Origin: Drechmeria coniospora | Lineage: Eukaryota; Ascomycota; Sordariomycetes; Hypocreales; Ophiocordycipitaceae | Length of the DNA: 64,000 bases | Reading direction: 5' to 3' | Assembly (NCBI RefSeq): GCF_001625195.1 | Contig: NC_054390.1 | Span: 8,777,222 to 8,841,221, forward strand | Shown here: positions 29,739 to 40,373 of the stretch, piece by piece | Position numbering within the stretch: the stretch's first letter is position 1 | Layout of the letters: every line of letters begins with the position of its first letter | The notes under the pieces: model-generated | Databases searched by the model: none | Told to the model about the DNA's origin: nothing | The model's input: the letters and a program-made list of their open reading frames with translations, nothing else | Made by a program: the position numbers and the translations under genes

Positions 29739-30497
29739 CTTGGCTCGATCGTCTCCGTGGCAGCAACTCACCTGGCACTTGCATTCGTAGATGTCTCTCT
29801 CCTATGACTCCCATGAGCATAAATACGAGTAGGTCGAGATGCCGACCCACGACTGTTTGGTATCCAAGTATTCGCACTGTACTGACGGGCCTCCTTCCCG
29901 CCTTCAGGCCTGGCAAAAAAGCCTTGGCAGTTGCGTTTCCTACAGCGGCAAGAAAGGTGGCATCGTTGGCTGCAACGGCCGTTGACATTACTCCGTTCCG
30001 AAGCTGTACTTGCACGTAACTGTTGGCCGCAGTGCCTCATACGAGACGAGGTGGAGGCCATCTCCATGGAGGTGAGTGGGAAGCGTCCGAACCCTTGTCA
30101 CCATGTCCCCTAAAATGCCTCGCCAGCTTGCCTCTCAAAGGTACCGAGAAAAGAAGTGAGTGTCGACACCCGTCTGCTCCTTGCCGCCGCATCCTTGTTG
30201 ACTGCTGCTAGCTGCTACCATCATGCACACATATCATGTTGTTGACCGGCCACATCAGGGGAGACATCAGGCGGCCCAACAAAAACCAGAGCACCCCCAA
30301 ACCCTCAACGACACACCGAGACGGGTTGACTCGACGACGACGGCACATCCTTGGCCCGTTCCCGTCTTTCACGGTCAACCCTCTTTCGTCTCGTGTTTCT
30401 GATTCCTCATCTCCGATTCCCCCTCTCCTCCTCCGCACCACTCGATCGGTCTCGCCGTCAACGTCGACAACCATACAGCTTGGATCTTAGCGATGCC
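29739..30497. promoter_or_regulatory. Shared divergent promoter of bioF and bioDA
   Basis: This 759-bp interval separates the starts of bioF (minus) and bioDA (plus). The bioDA side (30340-30480) is C/T-rich. An open minus-strand frame at about 29768-30015 lacks homology and overlaps the bioF leader. I cannot pick a specific regulator site. Confidence 0.5.
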
Positions 30498-33408
30498 ATG
30501 AACTCGCCCATCGCCTCGCTTCTCTGGCGCCACCTTCGAGTATACCAGATCTTTGGCGCCAACACGGAGGTGGGCAAGACGGTATTCGCGACGCTCTTGA
30601 GCCGTGCAGCCAAGAGAAGGTGCCAGCAGGAGACTGTCACATTTTTGAAGCCTGTTTCGACCGGCGCCGTCGAGGAGGCTGATGAACGGTGCAAGTCCAC
30701 CCACCCATTTTGGCGTTTCTCGTCCCTTTATTCCCTTGTTTTACCGTCATAGAACAGGTGACACGCATGCTGACCGGCTAAATGTCCTCTAGAAGCGATC
30801 ATGATTCTCGTTCCGTCCCGCTCATACCAATGCACACGTACGGAGTACCTACCGTCCATCTCGTTGTCATGCCTTGCATGCTTGCTCTGTGCCGTTCTTA
30901 TGTGCCATCTAACCGGGTTGTCACCTCTCTTGCGTCATTCTTTCGCGTCACTTTCCACATTTGTTCGTTCTTGTCTTCCGCAACCTCGTACCTTTCTCCA
31001 TCCCTTCCCATCTTGCCTTGGAGTCGGTTGCACCCGAGCAATCCATGACAGTTTGGCTTACCTCGTCCGCCTCCACTCCAACAGACACCTTCAACGCTTT
31101 GCCGCCACAACCACGCGCAAAACTCTCTTCCAGTATCAGCTTCCCTTGAGTCCACACCTCGCCGCTCCGGCATCTGGACAAGTACGTCGTCCCTCCCTTG
31201 AGACCCTTCCCCTTGGAGGGGAGGGCATGCCATCTCTAACGTGCCCGACGCTGCCAGCCCGTCCCGTCGGACCATGTCCTGCTCGCCCGGTGTCATGACT
31301 TTGCCGCCCAATGCGCCAGCGAGGGTCCAGGCTGGCTGTTCCTCGAGACTGCTGGCGGCGTCCACTCTCCCGCTCCATCGGGAACAACCCAGGCCGACAT
31401 GTACATGCCCCTTCGCGCTCCCACCGTCCTCGTCGCCGACCCTCGCCTCGGCGGCATCTCCCAGACCATAGCCGCCTTCGAGTCGCTTCACATTCGAGGC
31501 TACGATGTCGTTTCCGTCCTGCTCTTCCGCAATGCCAAGTACAAAAACCACACTTTCCTCGCCGACTACTTCACCGAGCGCCATGGCCTTCCTGTTACGA
31601 GCATCGCGGAGCCTCCTGGGCGGCTGGAAGACTGCCAGCGGGACGCGGACGCCATGGACGAATACTACGCCTCTGGCCACTGCGAGGAGACTGCTGGCCA
31701 GATACTGCATCACCTAGACTCCCGCCACGCTCACCGCATTGACTCCCTGCACTCCCTGGCTTCCAAGGCACACAAGCACATCTGGTACCCCTTTACGCAG
31801 CACAGCCTACTAGACTCCAAGGACATCACCACCGTTGACTCTGCTCACGGCGACTGTTTCCAGACCCTCGCACCATCGTCTGACGCGGACCGCCAGCCTC
31901 TCCTTCGCTCTTCCTTTGACGGTTCCGCCTCGTGGTGGACTCAAGGCCTCGGTCATTCGAACCCGAACCTCACCCTTGCCGCCGCCTACGCTGCAGGCCG
32001 GTACGGGCATGTGCTCTTCGCCGCTTCCGCTCACGCACCCGCCTTGGAGCTCGCCGAGACGCTGCTCGACGGTATGCGCAACCCGAGGCTCAACCGCGTT
32101 TTCTACTCCGACAACGGCAGCACCGGCACCGAGGTTGCCGCCAAGATGGCTCTACGCGCCGCACGCCTACGCTACGGCTGGCCTGTGGATGCCCGACTCG
32201 GCATGCTGGCGCTCCGGGGAGGGTACCACGGCGACACCATGGGCGCCATGGACATGGCCGAGCCCTCCGCCTTCAACGAAAAGGTCGAGTGGTACGAGGG
32301 CAAGGGATACTGGTTCGACTATCCAAGCATCCTGTGCGTCAATGGCGCGTGGACGGTGACGGCCCCCGCCGGCTTAACAAAGGATCTTGGCCACCCAACG
32401 TCGTACCACTCTCTGGCTGCCATTTTTGACCTCGACCGTCGAGAGTCACGCGGGGAACATGAAGGGTACGAGATGTACATCCGGAAAGTCTTGTCCACGC
32501 TTCAGCGCCAGGGTCGCACGTTTGGCTCCCTCATCATCGAGCCGGTCGTCGTCGGCGCCGGTGGCATGGAGCTTGTGTGAGTTGCCACTCATTCATTACC
32601 CGGTGACCCCGTTCCTGACCTTCACAGTGACCCTCTCTTCCAGCGGACGCTCGTCAACGTCGTCCGCCAGTCGCCGCATCTATTCGACACCCGCGGCGGA
32701 TCGCCCGCCTCACCCAAAGACTCGCACGACTGGAGCGGCCTGCCTGTCATTTTTGACGAGGTTTTCACTGGCTTGTACCGCCTCGGCCGCTTCACTTCAT
32801 CTTCATTTCTTGGCGTCCACCCTGACATCTCGGTACACGCCAAGCTGCTCACCGGTGGCCTTGTCCCGCTCTGCGCGACGCTTGCCTCGGAGCACATTTT
32901 CGACGCCTTCGGTACCTGTGATAAGACAGACGCGCTGCTGCACGGTCATAGCTATACGGCCCATCCTGTTGGTTGCCAGGTTGCCGTTGAGTCCCTGCGA
33001 GAGATGCAGGCCATGGACGCACGCGGTGCTTGGGACTGGGCCAAGGCGCAAGGGTGGCGCACCCCGGTATTGAACGAGACTGCCGGTCCGGATGATCTCC
33101 CTTGGTCGGTGTGGCCTCACAGCCTGGTCACATACTTGTCGCAGCAAAAAGCTACTGTGAAGGGGGCCTGGGCGCTCGGCAGTGTGCTTGCAATTCACCT
33201 CAGGGACGACGCTGGCACCGGCTACAGCAGCAACGCGGCCCTGACCTTGAGGGAGGCTCTTCGAAAGGGGGTTGAGGTTGGCGCTGCTCGCCCGTGGAAT
33301 GTCCACTCGAGGGTCTTGGGCAACGTTCTGTACCTGATGGCTAGTCAGATGACGACGGAAACGACCATCAAGCAGATAGAGCGTTTACTCCAGGAGAGTC
33401 TAGCATGA
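30498..33408 (+). CDS. bioDA: Bifunctional dethiobiotin synthetase / DAPA aminotransferase
   Basis: Four exons, 30498-30688, 31085-31181, 31258-32576 and 32628-33408, give 795 aa. The N-terminal BioD half (about 1-255) has the P-loop GANTEVGKT, FLKPVSTG and LFLETAGGVHSP. The C-terminal BioA half (about 285-795) is a class III PLP aminotransferase with WYPFTQH, FYSDNGSTGTEVA, GGYHGDT, VIFDEVFTGLYRLG and the PLP-lysine stretch AKLLTGGLVP. It therefore catalyses KAPA to DAPA and DAPA to dethiobiotin, like the fused gene known from Aspergillus (biA). Intron 1 is unusually long at 396 bp; the others are 76 and 51 bp. The joins restore ADERHLQRF, SGQPVPSD and ELVDPLFQ. The small exon 2 encodes LSPHLAAPASG, a conserved BioD segment. 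Confidence 0.93.
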
Positions 33409-33897
33409 GGCCCAGGTACGAGCGTTTCACGGTATTTAATTCATCAGATGGGACTATTCACGTTGGCAGAAAGATGAGTCAATGAAATTTCCACGCCGCA
33501 ACATCCACCTTGATCCGGCCCAGCAGCGGGCATTTGTTCATGGACCAGGTGTGTTTCTCCATCCGAGACCTGACGACGTCAGTGATGAGTGCGTTCAATC
33601 ACTGTGTAAAGGGGAACTCTGCTACGGTTGCGTTTCACTGACCGGATCAAGATAACTGCACCCGATAGTGTATATTCGAATTCGTCTATAAAGGATGACA
33701 TGGTAGGATTGTTGGCCTGGTATGAAAGGGAACTGCAGAGCCAAAGCAACCGACACACACTCTGTTCGCCCGCTACCAAGAAGGATCGGTTGCTTTTTTC
33801 AATTAAATACAAACAAACACGAAAGACGAGACAAGCCCTTTTGTTCGTCAGGTTATCCTCTGGAGGAACGTGCAGCAGACAAAGCGGGCGGCGCAGA
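33409..33897. other. Intergenic region
   Basis: 3' flank of bioDA and leader of the following putative gene. No repeat or other feature is recognised. Confidence 0.4.
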
Positions 33898-34616
33898 ATG
33901 GGACTTTTCGGCGACGTCCAAGCCGGTACGTCCTTGGTGCTTCTTCCCCCCGCCCCTTCATCTTGGTGAGAGCCCAGTGACTACCAAGCAGCTAACCTCG
34001 GGTCCGTTCTCTAGATGGACGACATGAGGCTCCCGATTTCCGACAGGGAAACGAAGAATTAAAGAGCGTTCCGACGGCACCTACCCGCAACAACACTGGT
34101 GCCGGGATACACACGCGACTCGCCTGGGGGATTATTTCGGCAGCATGGGAGAGTCTCAAGCAGACAAAGCGCAGTGTTAACAGTACCGAAACACCGAAGT
34201 CGGCATCCCAGGGCGGTGGTCACATCCAGCCCAGCCTGCGAGAGTTCACCATCATGACGTGTAGGAGTATCGACGCTTCGTGCTCGTCGACCGCGTTTTC
34301 GTCCGAGTCTGCCTCGTTGATTTTTAAAGACGACGAATCGCACACAGCTGGTTCTGATGAAGAGACAATGAACGAGAATGTCGCAAGGCTGGAGGGTGGC
34401 TACGATATGATGCAAGACGCGAATGACGAGAAGGCGGACAGTCCGGATGGATGCCTGTCATCATCGTTTGTCCACGTGCAGGCAGGTTGGAATAGAGGCA
34501 GCCATGGAAACAGAATGGACATGGACCAAGGATGCAATTTCGTCCAACATATGCCGGAGGGCAGGGTCTCGCCCCGCGGGCGCCAACGCCTTCTGGTCAT
34601 TCGGAATCAAGACTGA
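33898..34616 (+). CDS. Hypothetical protein, 209 aa
   Basis: I do not recognise this gene. A two-exon model, 33898-33925 and 34015-34616, gives 209 aa. Exon 1 encodes only MGLFGDVQA plus one base. The 89-bp intron has a GTACGT donor, a GCTAAC branch site and a CTAG acceptor. The product is hydrophilic and rich in Ser, Thr, Asp and Glu, with segments LAWGIISAAWESLKQTKRS and ARLEGGYDMMQDANDEK; it has no signal peptide or transmembrane span and is probably largely disordered. The well-formed intron and a long frame support it. The last 50 residues are less convincing, and a minus-strand frame overlaps this end, so strand or 3' structure could be wrong. Confidence 0.35.
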
Positions 34617-35877
34617 GGTCAGCCATGACCAGGATGCATGTGCAAAAAGGGAGCAGGTCTCAAGCTCGGCGTGATCTTTGTGGTAGCACTGGGAAAGGCA
34701 CAATGGCCGCCGAGAGAAGCTGGGCACGGTTGTGAGGATGAGCCCTGCTTAGCTGTGGTAAATTCATCGAGAGCATGAGCACAGCTCAGCTCGGGGCCAT
34801 ACAGGAAGCCATTGACAGTGTCATTTGATACATCTCCTCCCGAGGCAGAAACATGGCCGTTTGCATAGTGAAGGACCAAACCCAAATCCCTACGCAGCGC
34901 TTCGTCGAGCTGCTGCAAATCATTCAATTACCAGCCAATTTGCGAGCAAACCTGAGGTCGGTCTGCGTGGGAACCCAAATGAGGACGGAAACGTGAGTCC
35001 GGCTTCGTTGGGTGCGGAGCGTCGGCGTCGTGTGGCCGGGTGGTTGGGCATCAATCGGGCTCCATGATGCGTGGCACTGCATTAGTCGGTGGCCATTCCT
35101 CCTTTTAGACCTCCTCGTGCCGGGCCACTCGCTGCCACGACCGTTCGACCCTCCATTCTTCTCTCAAGTCCCCTCGGTCACGTACGTCGTCTTTTACAGG
35201 TGGTTGCCGTGCGGCAGGCATTCGCTCGTCAGGGTTCTTCGCTCCTCCGACTCGCGACCGACTCTGGGCGCCGTGCCCACCGCATGTGGTGTAGGGTTGA
35301 GGTGTCAGCGATGAAACCCTCCCGCCGATCGACCCAACGTTCCCGTCGGCTTTGACCCGGCCACCCGCGTTGTTGGGGTGCGTCAAAGCGCTGCGGTGGA
35401 GTGATAGTTGCGCGTTCGCTGCAGGCGCATGCAGGCTCGACAGGGCGGCAGGGGAGACGGCATGTCGCGACCTTGGTTCACCCCGTCCATCGCTCGTGTT
35501 CTACCCCTCCTGCCAAAGCCGATGCTGCGGCAATCCACCGCCAGGACTGAGACACATGACGCAGAGTGACTCGTGCAGACAGAAAACCCTTTGCCGGGGG
35601 GCGAGAATGGCATCGTAGGGAGCCAGCGCAGTGCCAGGCGGTGGGGCCGCCAGTTGTCGAAAATGTGCCGGCCGCGGATGGACATAAGTGCCGATCCAAC
35701 ATCCAACATCCCATTCACCAGGTCCTATTCTCCTATTCCCCTCCATCCACCTCCTAGAGGGCAGCAACGGCGCATCCCGGAGACGACGACGACAGTCCAA
35801 CGTAGTCGTTCAGCTCGGCAGACTTCGACTCGAGCACGAAAAGGCAAGAGTGAGTGAGTGGTGAAGGTTGCCTCTCC
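34617..35877. other. Intergenic region with unassigned open frames
   Basis: A minus-strand frame at 34619-34927 (start MNDLQQLDEALRRDLG) has protein-like composition and could be part of a gene running into 34461, but I could not build a convincing spliced model. The remainder (35000-35870) has short frames on both strands and no clear repeat. Confidence 0.3.
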
Positions 35878-36415
35878 ATGAGCCGCATCGACAGCAACGA
35901 GGCCCGCGGTTGGCAGGGCTGCCCCTCGTCGACTTGCGAGGGCCTGACGCCAGAGGAAACATGCGAGCTGTGGAGGTGCATGCTGGAACTGCAGCAGCGG
36001 TACCGGTGCTACAACTCGACGAGGATTCATCTCGCGGCAGATGCTGGCGAGGACGGCATCCGTCTCATGCGTAAGCCGTCACCTCGGACGCGTGTCGAGC
36101 CTCCCAATAATAGTCTGCCATATATTGACGCGGAGCGGACCGGGGTCAGCAAACCCTTTCATCATTGATACGTTGAACGACTCCGTCAACCAGCTTCCCG
36201 ACGAGGGCTGGCGGATGCTCCGTAAATATCTTCGACAGGATGCGAGGCCGAAGCCGGGACGCAAGCTCTTCGGGAAGCAGCAGCGCAGCAACGAGGCCCT
36301 GGTAAGCCGGTATGCGGCGAGCGAGGACCACACCGAAGTCGCCATGAACCGACGGCCAAGTTGCGACAGCGACACACCGGCAGGCGCGTGGGATCCCGTG
36401 CATGTTGGGCGATGA
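35878..36415 (+). CDS. Hypothetical protein, 152 aa
   Basis: I do not recognise a family. Two exons, 35878-36070 and 36150-36415, give 152 aa, joined as GIRLM-P-NPFIIDTLND. The 79-bp intron has a GTAAGC donor, an ATTGACG branch site and a CAG acceptor. The N-terminal half has four Cys within ARGWQGCPSSTCEGLTPEE and CELWRC, followed by LELQQRYRCYNSTR. The C-terminal half is basic (LRKYLRQDARPKPGRKLFGK). There is no signal peptide. The regular cysteine spacing in exon 1 suggests a small folded or metal-binding domain, but no known motif is matched. Confidence 0.5.
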
Positions 36416-37054
36416 GGGAGATGGCACAGTGGCGAGATTGGACATGTGGTCGATGCCACAGTGAAACGGCCATCGGCGCTCTCGTTTTTTCGTTTTGGCT
36501 CCGTTAATTGTATTCCTTGGCAGTGCAAACTCGATACCCTATCATGCTCGATTTCATGAAATCAGTCACACATCAAGCTTCGCTCACGCTCGTGGTGCCG
36601 ATGGCGCGGGAGCGATGGGCATCATGCGGAAGCGATGGGCATCATGTGGTGCCCTCGTTGGCCGAGTCTCCCGCGTCCCATGGCATTTCTTTCGTCTCCA
36701 TATCCAGCAAGGTGGCACTTCCGTTGCCCGCAACTGCCGCTGCCGGTTTTCACGCATTCCGTATTTCACCGCCTAGTCCTCCTCATCACGTCCACAGTCG
36801 ACGTCATGGCTTGCATGCTCCGTTCCGAGTGGGCATCTTTGCCAACGGACGCACGGTTGTCACGATCACGACGGACGCACGGCGGACGAAGCCTGAGTTT
36901 TCGCGTCCGCCGAGCCAGGTTGGTTCCGCACATCGTCCTCCTCGGGCCAAGAGTACTGCAGCAACAGCCACCAACGGCATGCATTGGCTTCCGAATGACG
37001 CGCGCGGTGCGTCAGTCTCGCCATCATGGGGCGAGTGCCGATGCTCGCTTGCCG
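36416..37054. other. Intergenic region
   Basis: This lies between the convergent hypothetical gene and the UBE2J-like gene. Open frames on both strands mirror each other; none shows a domain. Confidence 0.4.
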
Positions 37055-38128
37055 TCAGATGCCAAGCAGGATCTTGAGAAGCAAGACGGTCAGGAGGGTA
37101 CCCAGGACAACGATGGCCCTGTCGATCCACAAGGGTACGCCGTTTGGCTGGTTGGGGAGTGTCGGGTGGGGTTGCCGTTGAACCAAGGGGGTGGCCGGGG
37201 CGACGGATTGTCGGCGCGAGAGATGGGTGACTTGGTTCGTAACGACGGCCGACTGGGGAGGCGGCGCGGCGTACTGCAGAGAGTCTCTCCTCGGCGAGAT
37301 GGGTGTCGTCGCCACAAATCCCTCGGCGAGCTCGGCGGCGGCGTCCGAATGGTCATTCTTGACGGCGGACGCGGCTTTCTTGGCCTCCATCTCGTCCTTG
37401 AAACCCATGCGCAGGTCATGGGGCACCTCGACATCCGCGGCCGCCGACGAGCTCTCCTGGGCCCGCTTCTCGGACTCGGCGATGATGTCGGCGTTGGTGC
37501 GGCCACAGGTCGAGCACCTGAAGGCGGTCGACTCCTGGGCGAAGCGGCGGCGGACGGAGTCGGGCGACTCGAGCCCGCCAAGCTGGCCGCGTGCGCTCGT
37601 CTCCATAAAGCTCCGCAGACTGCAAGGCAAGGAGATGTCGTCAGCAAAGTCCTCGGCGTCTGCGCGGGGTACACGGGTGACGTACGCCACTATGGCGGTG
37701 CGGATGCCCCAGGCGGGCTGCCACGTTTCCTCGTGGTGACCGCTGATGCTCAGACAAATTTCACGGTTGGCCTCGAAGCGCCCGTTGGGCGTGGTGAAGC
37801 GGAAGCTCGGGGGTCGCAGCGGATAGGTGGACGGAAGGATGATGCGGCCGTGGTAGATGCCTTGGCTGAAGGCAGAGTTGGGCGGGCCGCGGAGGGTAAA
37901 GTGCCACTCGAAGAGGTCCGACTCGAGCGGTTCGGCGACGTAGTCTGCCGACGGCGAGCTGGAGATTTCGGCCGCCTCTCGGACTAGACGTACGCGGCTG
38001 TCTGTCAGTCCAGGGGAGGGGAGAGGGGGGAGGGGAGAGGGGATCTGATGGCGGCGAAACCTACGTATACGACGGATTGTGGGAGATTTGGAGCTAATCT
38101 GCGGCGTCGAGTTTGTTGCTGCCGCCAT
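37055..38128 (-). CDS. ER-anchored ubiquitin-conjugating enzyme E2 (Ubc6/UBE2J type)
   Basis: Three exons, 38128-38065, 37983-37686 and 37619-37055, give 308 aa. The UBC fold starts at about residue 14 (SPTIRRILREAAEI), includes FEWHFTLRGPPNSAF and GIYHGRIILPSTYPLRPP, and has the catalytic Cys in NREICLSISGHHEETWQP. The non-canonical active-site surroundings, lacking the HPN motif, are typical of the Ubc6/UBE2J family. A charged linker leads to a C-terminal tail anchor, WIDRAIVVLGTLLTVLLLK, placing the enzyme on the cytosolic face of the ER for ER-associated degradation. The introns interrupt RRI/LRE and AIVA/LRSF, and both joins restore the family consensus as I recall it. Confidence 0.92.
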   Translation of the reverse strand: MAAATNSTPQISSKSPTIRRIRRFRRHQIPSPLPPLPSPGLTDSRVRLVREAAEISSSPSADYVAEPLESDLFEWHFTLRGPPNSAFSQGIYHGRIILPSTYPLRPPSFRFTTPNGRFEANREICLSISGHHEETWQPAWGIRTAIVAYVTRVPRADAEDFADDISLPCSLRSFMETSARGQLGGLESPDSVRRRFAQESTAFRCSTCGRTNADIIAESEKRAQESSSAAADVEVPHDLRMGFKDEMEAKKAASAVKNDHSDAAAELAEGFVATTPISPRRDSLQYAAPPPQSAVVTNQVTHLSRRQSVAPATPLVQRQPHPTLPNQPNGVPLWIDRAIVVLGTLLTVLLLKILLGI

Positions 38129-39010
38129 GTTTGCGGTATCGTCAACGAGGTAGGTGTATCTATCTGTGTCTGTATGCGTATCTTGATCTGAGCGGTGTGG
38201 AGGATGCCGTGTCTAATTCTCGTCGAGTCTTCGGTCTCGGGAACCGTTCTGCACAATGTTCATGCCGGGTCGATGACGCAATGACGGCCACGCATCCACT
38301 CGGAGCATTCGTATGTATAGGATAGGAAAAGCGCCGATGCACGAATTATGGCTTCAATATGAAGTAACAGAGCCCTGCCAGCGAGCTAGGTGTGCAGAGT
38401 TTACGCCGTCCGAGGTTGAGGTGTCAACGTGTCCAGACGATGGAAGAACGGTTGGATGTGGAAGGACAAATGCACCGGGCAGGCGCAAGTTGTGAATTTT
38501 AGTAAGCGAACTCCGCACCGCCATGGGTCGATGCAGCGGAGACGGAGGGTACGGTCTGCTAGGCCAATAGTTGGGCAATAGTACCGCCTTTCATTGGTTA
38601 GTGACGAGCAGTAACTAATAACTGCTGCTAGCAGCCGGCACTCCGAGCGGCAGCTTGCGATGTGCCGGCGAAACCGCGTGGCATTGGAGGGGCGAGGTAA
38701 TAGTAATGGCGTGGTGCTAGTATTAGGAGGCAAATAGCGCCATGTTGATGCCTGTAACCATCTATCAGAAGTGCAACGTAGGTACATGTGCCCCCTGACG
38801 TAGGTGTAATACTTGCTGTACTAACAGAGTACATGTACTTAGTTGTACGTCAGGCGGCAAATCACAGGCGCTATTGGTGTGATGCATTAGTCCATTTCAG
38901 TAAGTACATGTACAACTACATACATTGCATGCACTTGTACTAAGGAGCGGAAGTAGATGTACACGGACCAAGTACATGTAGGTGCACGCAAATGTGCGAT
39001 TGGTATTATT

Positions 39011-39043
39011 ATTACGGAGTAATTACGGAGTAATTACGGAGTG
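39011..39043. repeat. ATTACGGAGTA 12-bp tandem repeat
   Basis: Nearly three copies of ATTACGGAGTAA occur in tandem. The unit contains the TACGGAGTA word found across the intergenic DNA of this window. Confidence 0.7.
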
Positions 39044-39089
39044 CCCAGAGCAAACAAGTACTGTAACGACACAGAGTCCAAGTACTTAC

Positions 39090-39161
39090 ATGTACTTAGA
39101 GTAGTTGCCCATGTACTTACAGTAGTTGCCCATGTACTTACAGTAGTTACCCATGTACTTG
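39090..39161. repeat. 21-bp tandem repeat
   Basis: Three copies plus a partial copy of ATGTACTTACAGTAGTTGCC (21 bp with the final C), with one or two substitutions. Confidence 0.8.
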
Positions 39162-39179
39162 CATGTACAGGACATGTAT

Positions 39180-39251
39180 ACACACACACATACATACATA
39201 CATACATACATACATACATACATACATACATACACACACACATACATACAT
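39180..39251. repeat. CATA/CA microsatellite
   Basis: A tetranucleotide run of about 14 CATA units is bordered by short CACA tracts on both sides. Confidence 0.95.
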
Positions 39252-39794
39252 GTTAAGGCAGGGAATACGGCGTAAAACTCGCCGCAAATCATTACTTTAT
39301 TCCTTGCACAACCATGACACCCGAGATGATGTCTTTGTGTATTACTCCGTACTGTGTACTTACTGTACGATGGTCTATCCGATGGAAAGGATGACCGTTA
39401 CAGTGGAGTGAATGTAGTCACAGAGCACCCCGATACTACCCGGTAGTATTAGCTGTAGTCCAGCTACGGCAAGGCTGGCGACGATGCGATGTGGGATCCA
39501 AGATGGCAAAGCACAAGTACAAATACTTGTACTCGCTGTTCGTTCGTCCAAAAAGTCACGTGTGCATCAAAGACGCCAGTCCTTGTCAACGACTGGTACG
39601 GTTTTGGCACAGGCGGGAGTTCCCCCTGCCATGACAAACGTGCTTTTCACCTCACAGCCCTTCGTTGGTCCTCTACTCTGCACGTGTGGCATGAGCCTTG
39701 GGTCGGCACGGGAGCGATGCAAGCGAAATTGACGAGCTATTATTCTTGCATGATATCGTTTTCAACAGAACAACCCCCCTTCACCGACGTCGCC

Positions 39795-40373
39795 TCAGGC
39801 TTTTTCGCTCGAGTCTTTGCAATGTTCTGCCGCAAAGTCCTGCTTGATCTTCTCCAGGAGACGCAAGAGGACGGAAGTCTGCAGCGCCATCACATCACCT
39901 TGCACCATGGCGTTTATGGCCTCGGCAAGATTGGATAGTCGAGATGCAATGGTGTCAAGTGTCTCGCGGACTAATTGACAACTCCCATTCTTCTCGATGT
40001 CTGTCTTCATGCCGTCTAGTTTAGTCCGCAATATGGAAAATTCAATCTCAATGCCTATGGTGGGCCCCAGAAGGCCCGAGCGTTGCGTATTTGAATAACT
40101 GGCCGGGTCCTGTACTATTTCGGTCGAAGTTTTGATGGTTTTGGCGAGTCGATCCGAATCGGTGGCGAAAGTTTCCTTGTCGAAGGCTTCGTTCGTCTCG
40201 GTGAGGGACCGTGTCACGCGCCGTACTTGTAGCAGCGCCTGAGCGGCGGCCGGTTTACCATGGCCGGCAGTCTTGGCAAAATCTCCGAGTCTCTCGAAGC
40301 CGGGAATTCTTGCGACGTCGACAGCACTTGCGAGAGCGCAAGTGGCGCATAGAATGGTACCGATGAACTTCAT
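39795..40373 (-). CDS. Small secreted helical protein
   Basis: A single exon encodes 192 aa. Residues 1-17 (MKFIGTILCATCALASA) form a clear signal peptide. The mature protein is predicted mostly alpha-helical, with heptad-like patterns (KTIKTSTEIVQ, LRTKLDGMKTDIEK, RLSNLAEAINAMVQ), and has two cysteines, C151 near NGSCQLV and one near the C-terminus (AEHCKD), that could pair. The size and helix-only character recall hydrophobic-surface-binding or cell-wall galactomannoprotein-like proteins, but I see no diagnostic motif. A candidate TATA box lies about 100 bp upstream. Role as an effector or wall protein is inference. Confidence 0.6.
   Translation of the reverse strand: MKFIGTILCATCALASAVDVARIPGFERLGDFAKTAGHGKPAAAQALLQVRRVTRSLTETNEAFDKETFATDSDRLAKTIKTSTEIVQDPASYSNTQRSGLLGPTIGIEIEFSILRTKLDGMKTDIEKNGSCQLVRETLDTIASRLSNLAEAINAMVQGDVMALQTSVLLRLLEKIKQDFAAEHCKDSSEKA

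Larger units (their letters stand above)
38129..39794. other. Intergenic region with simple repeats
   Basis: From about 38,740 to 39,260 it is GTAC-rich and holds three tandem arrays listed separately. From 39,260 to 39,794 there are only short frames without recognisable products. Confidence 0.5.

Noticed and set aside
29738..29771. Longer bioF N-terminus from 29771
   Set aside because: The codon is GTG within a CAGGTGAGT splice-donor-like context; the ATG at 29738 gives the normal family start.
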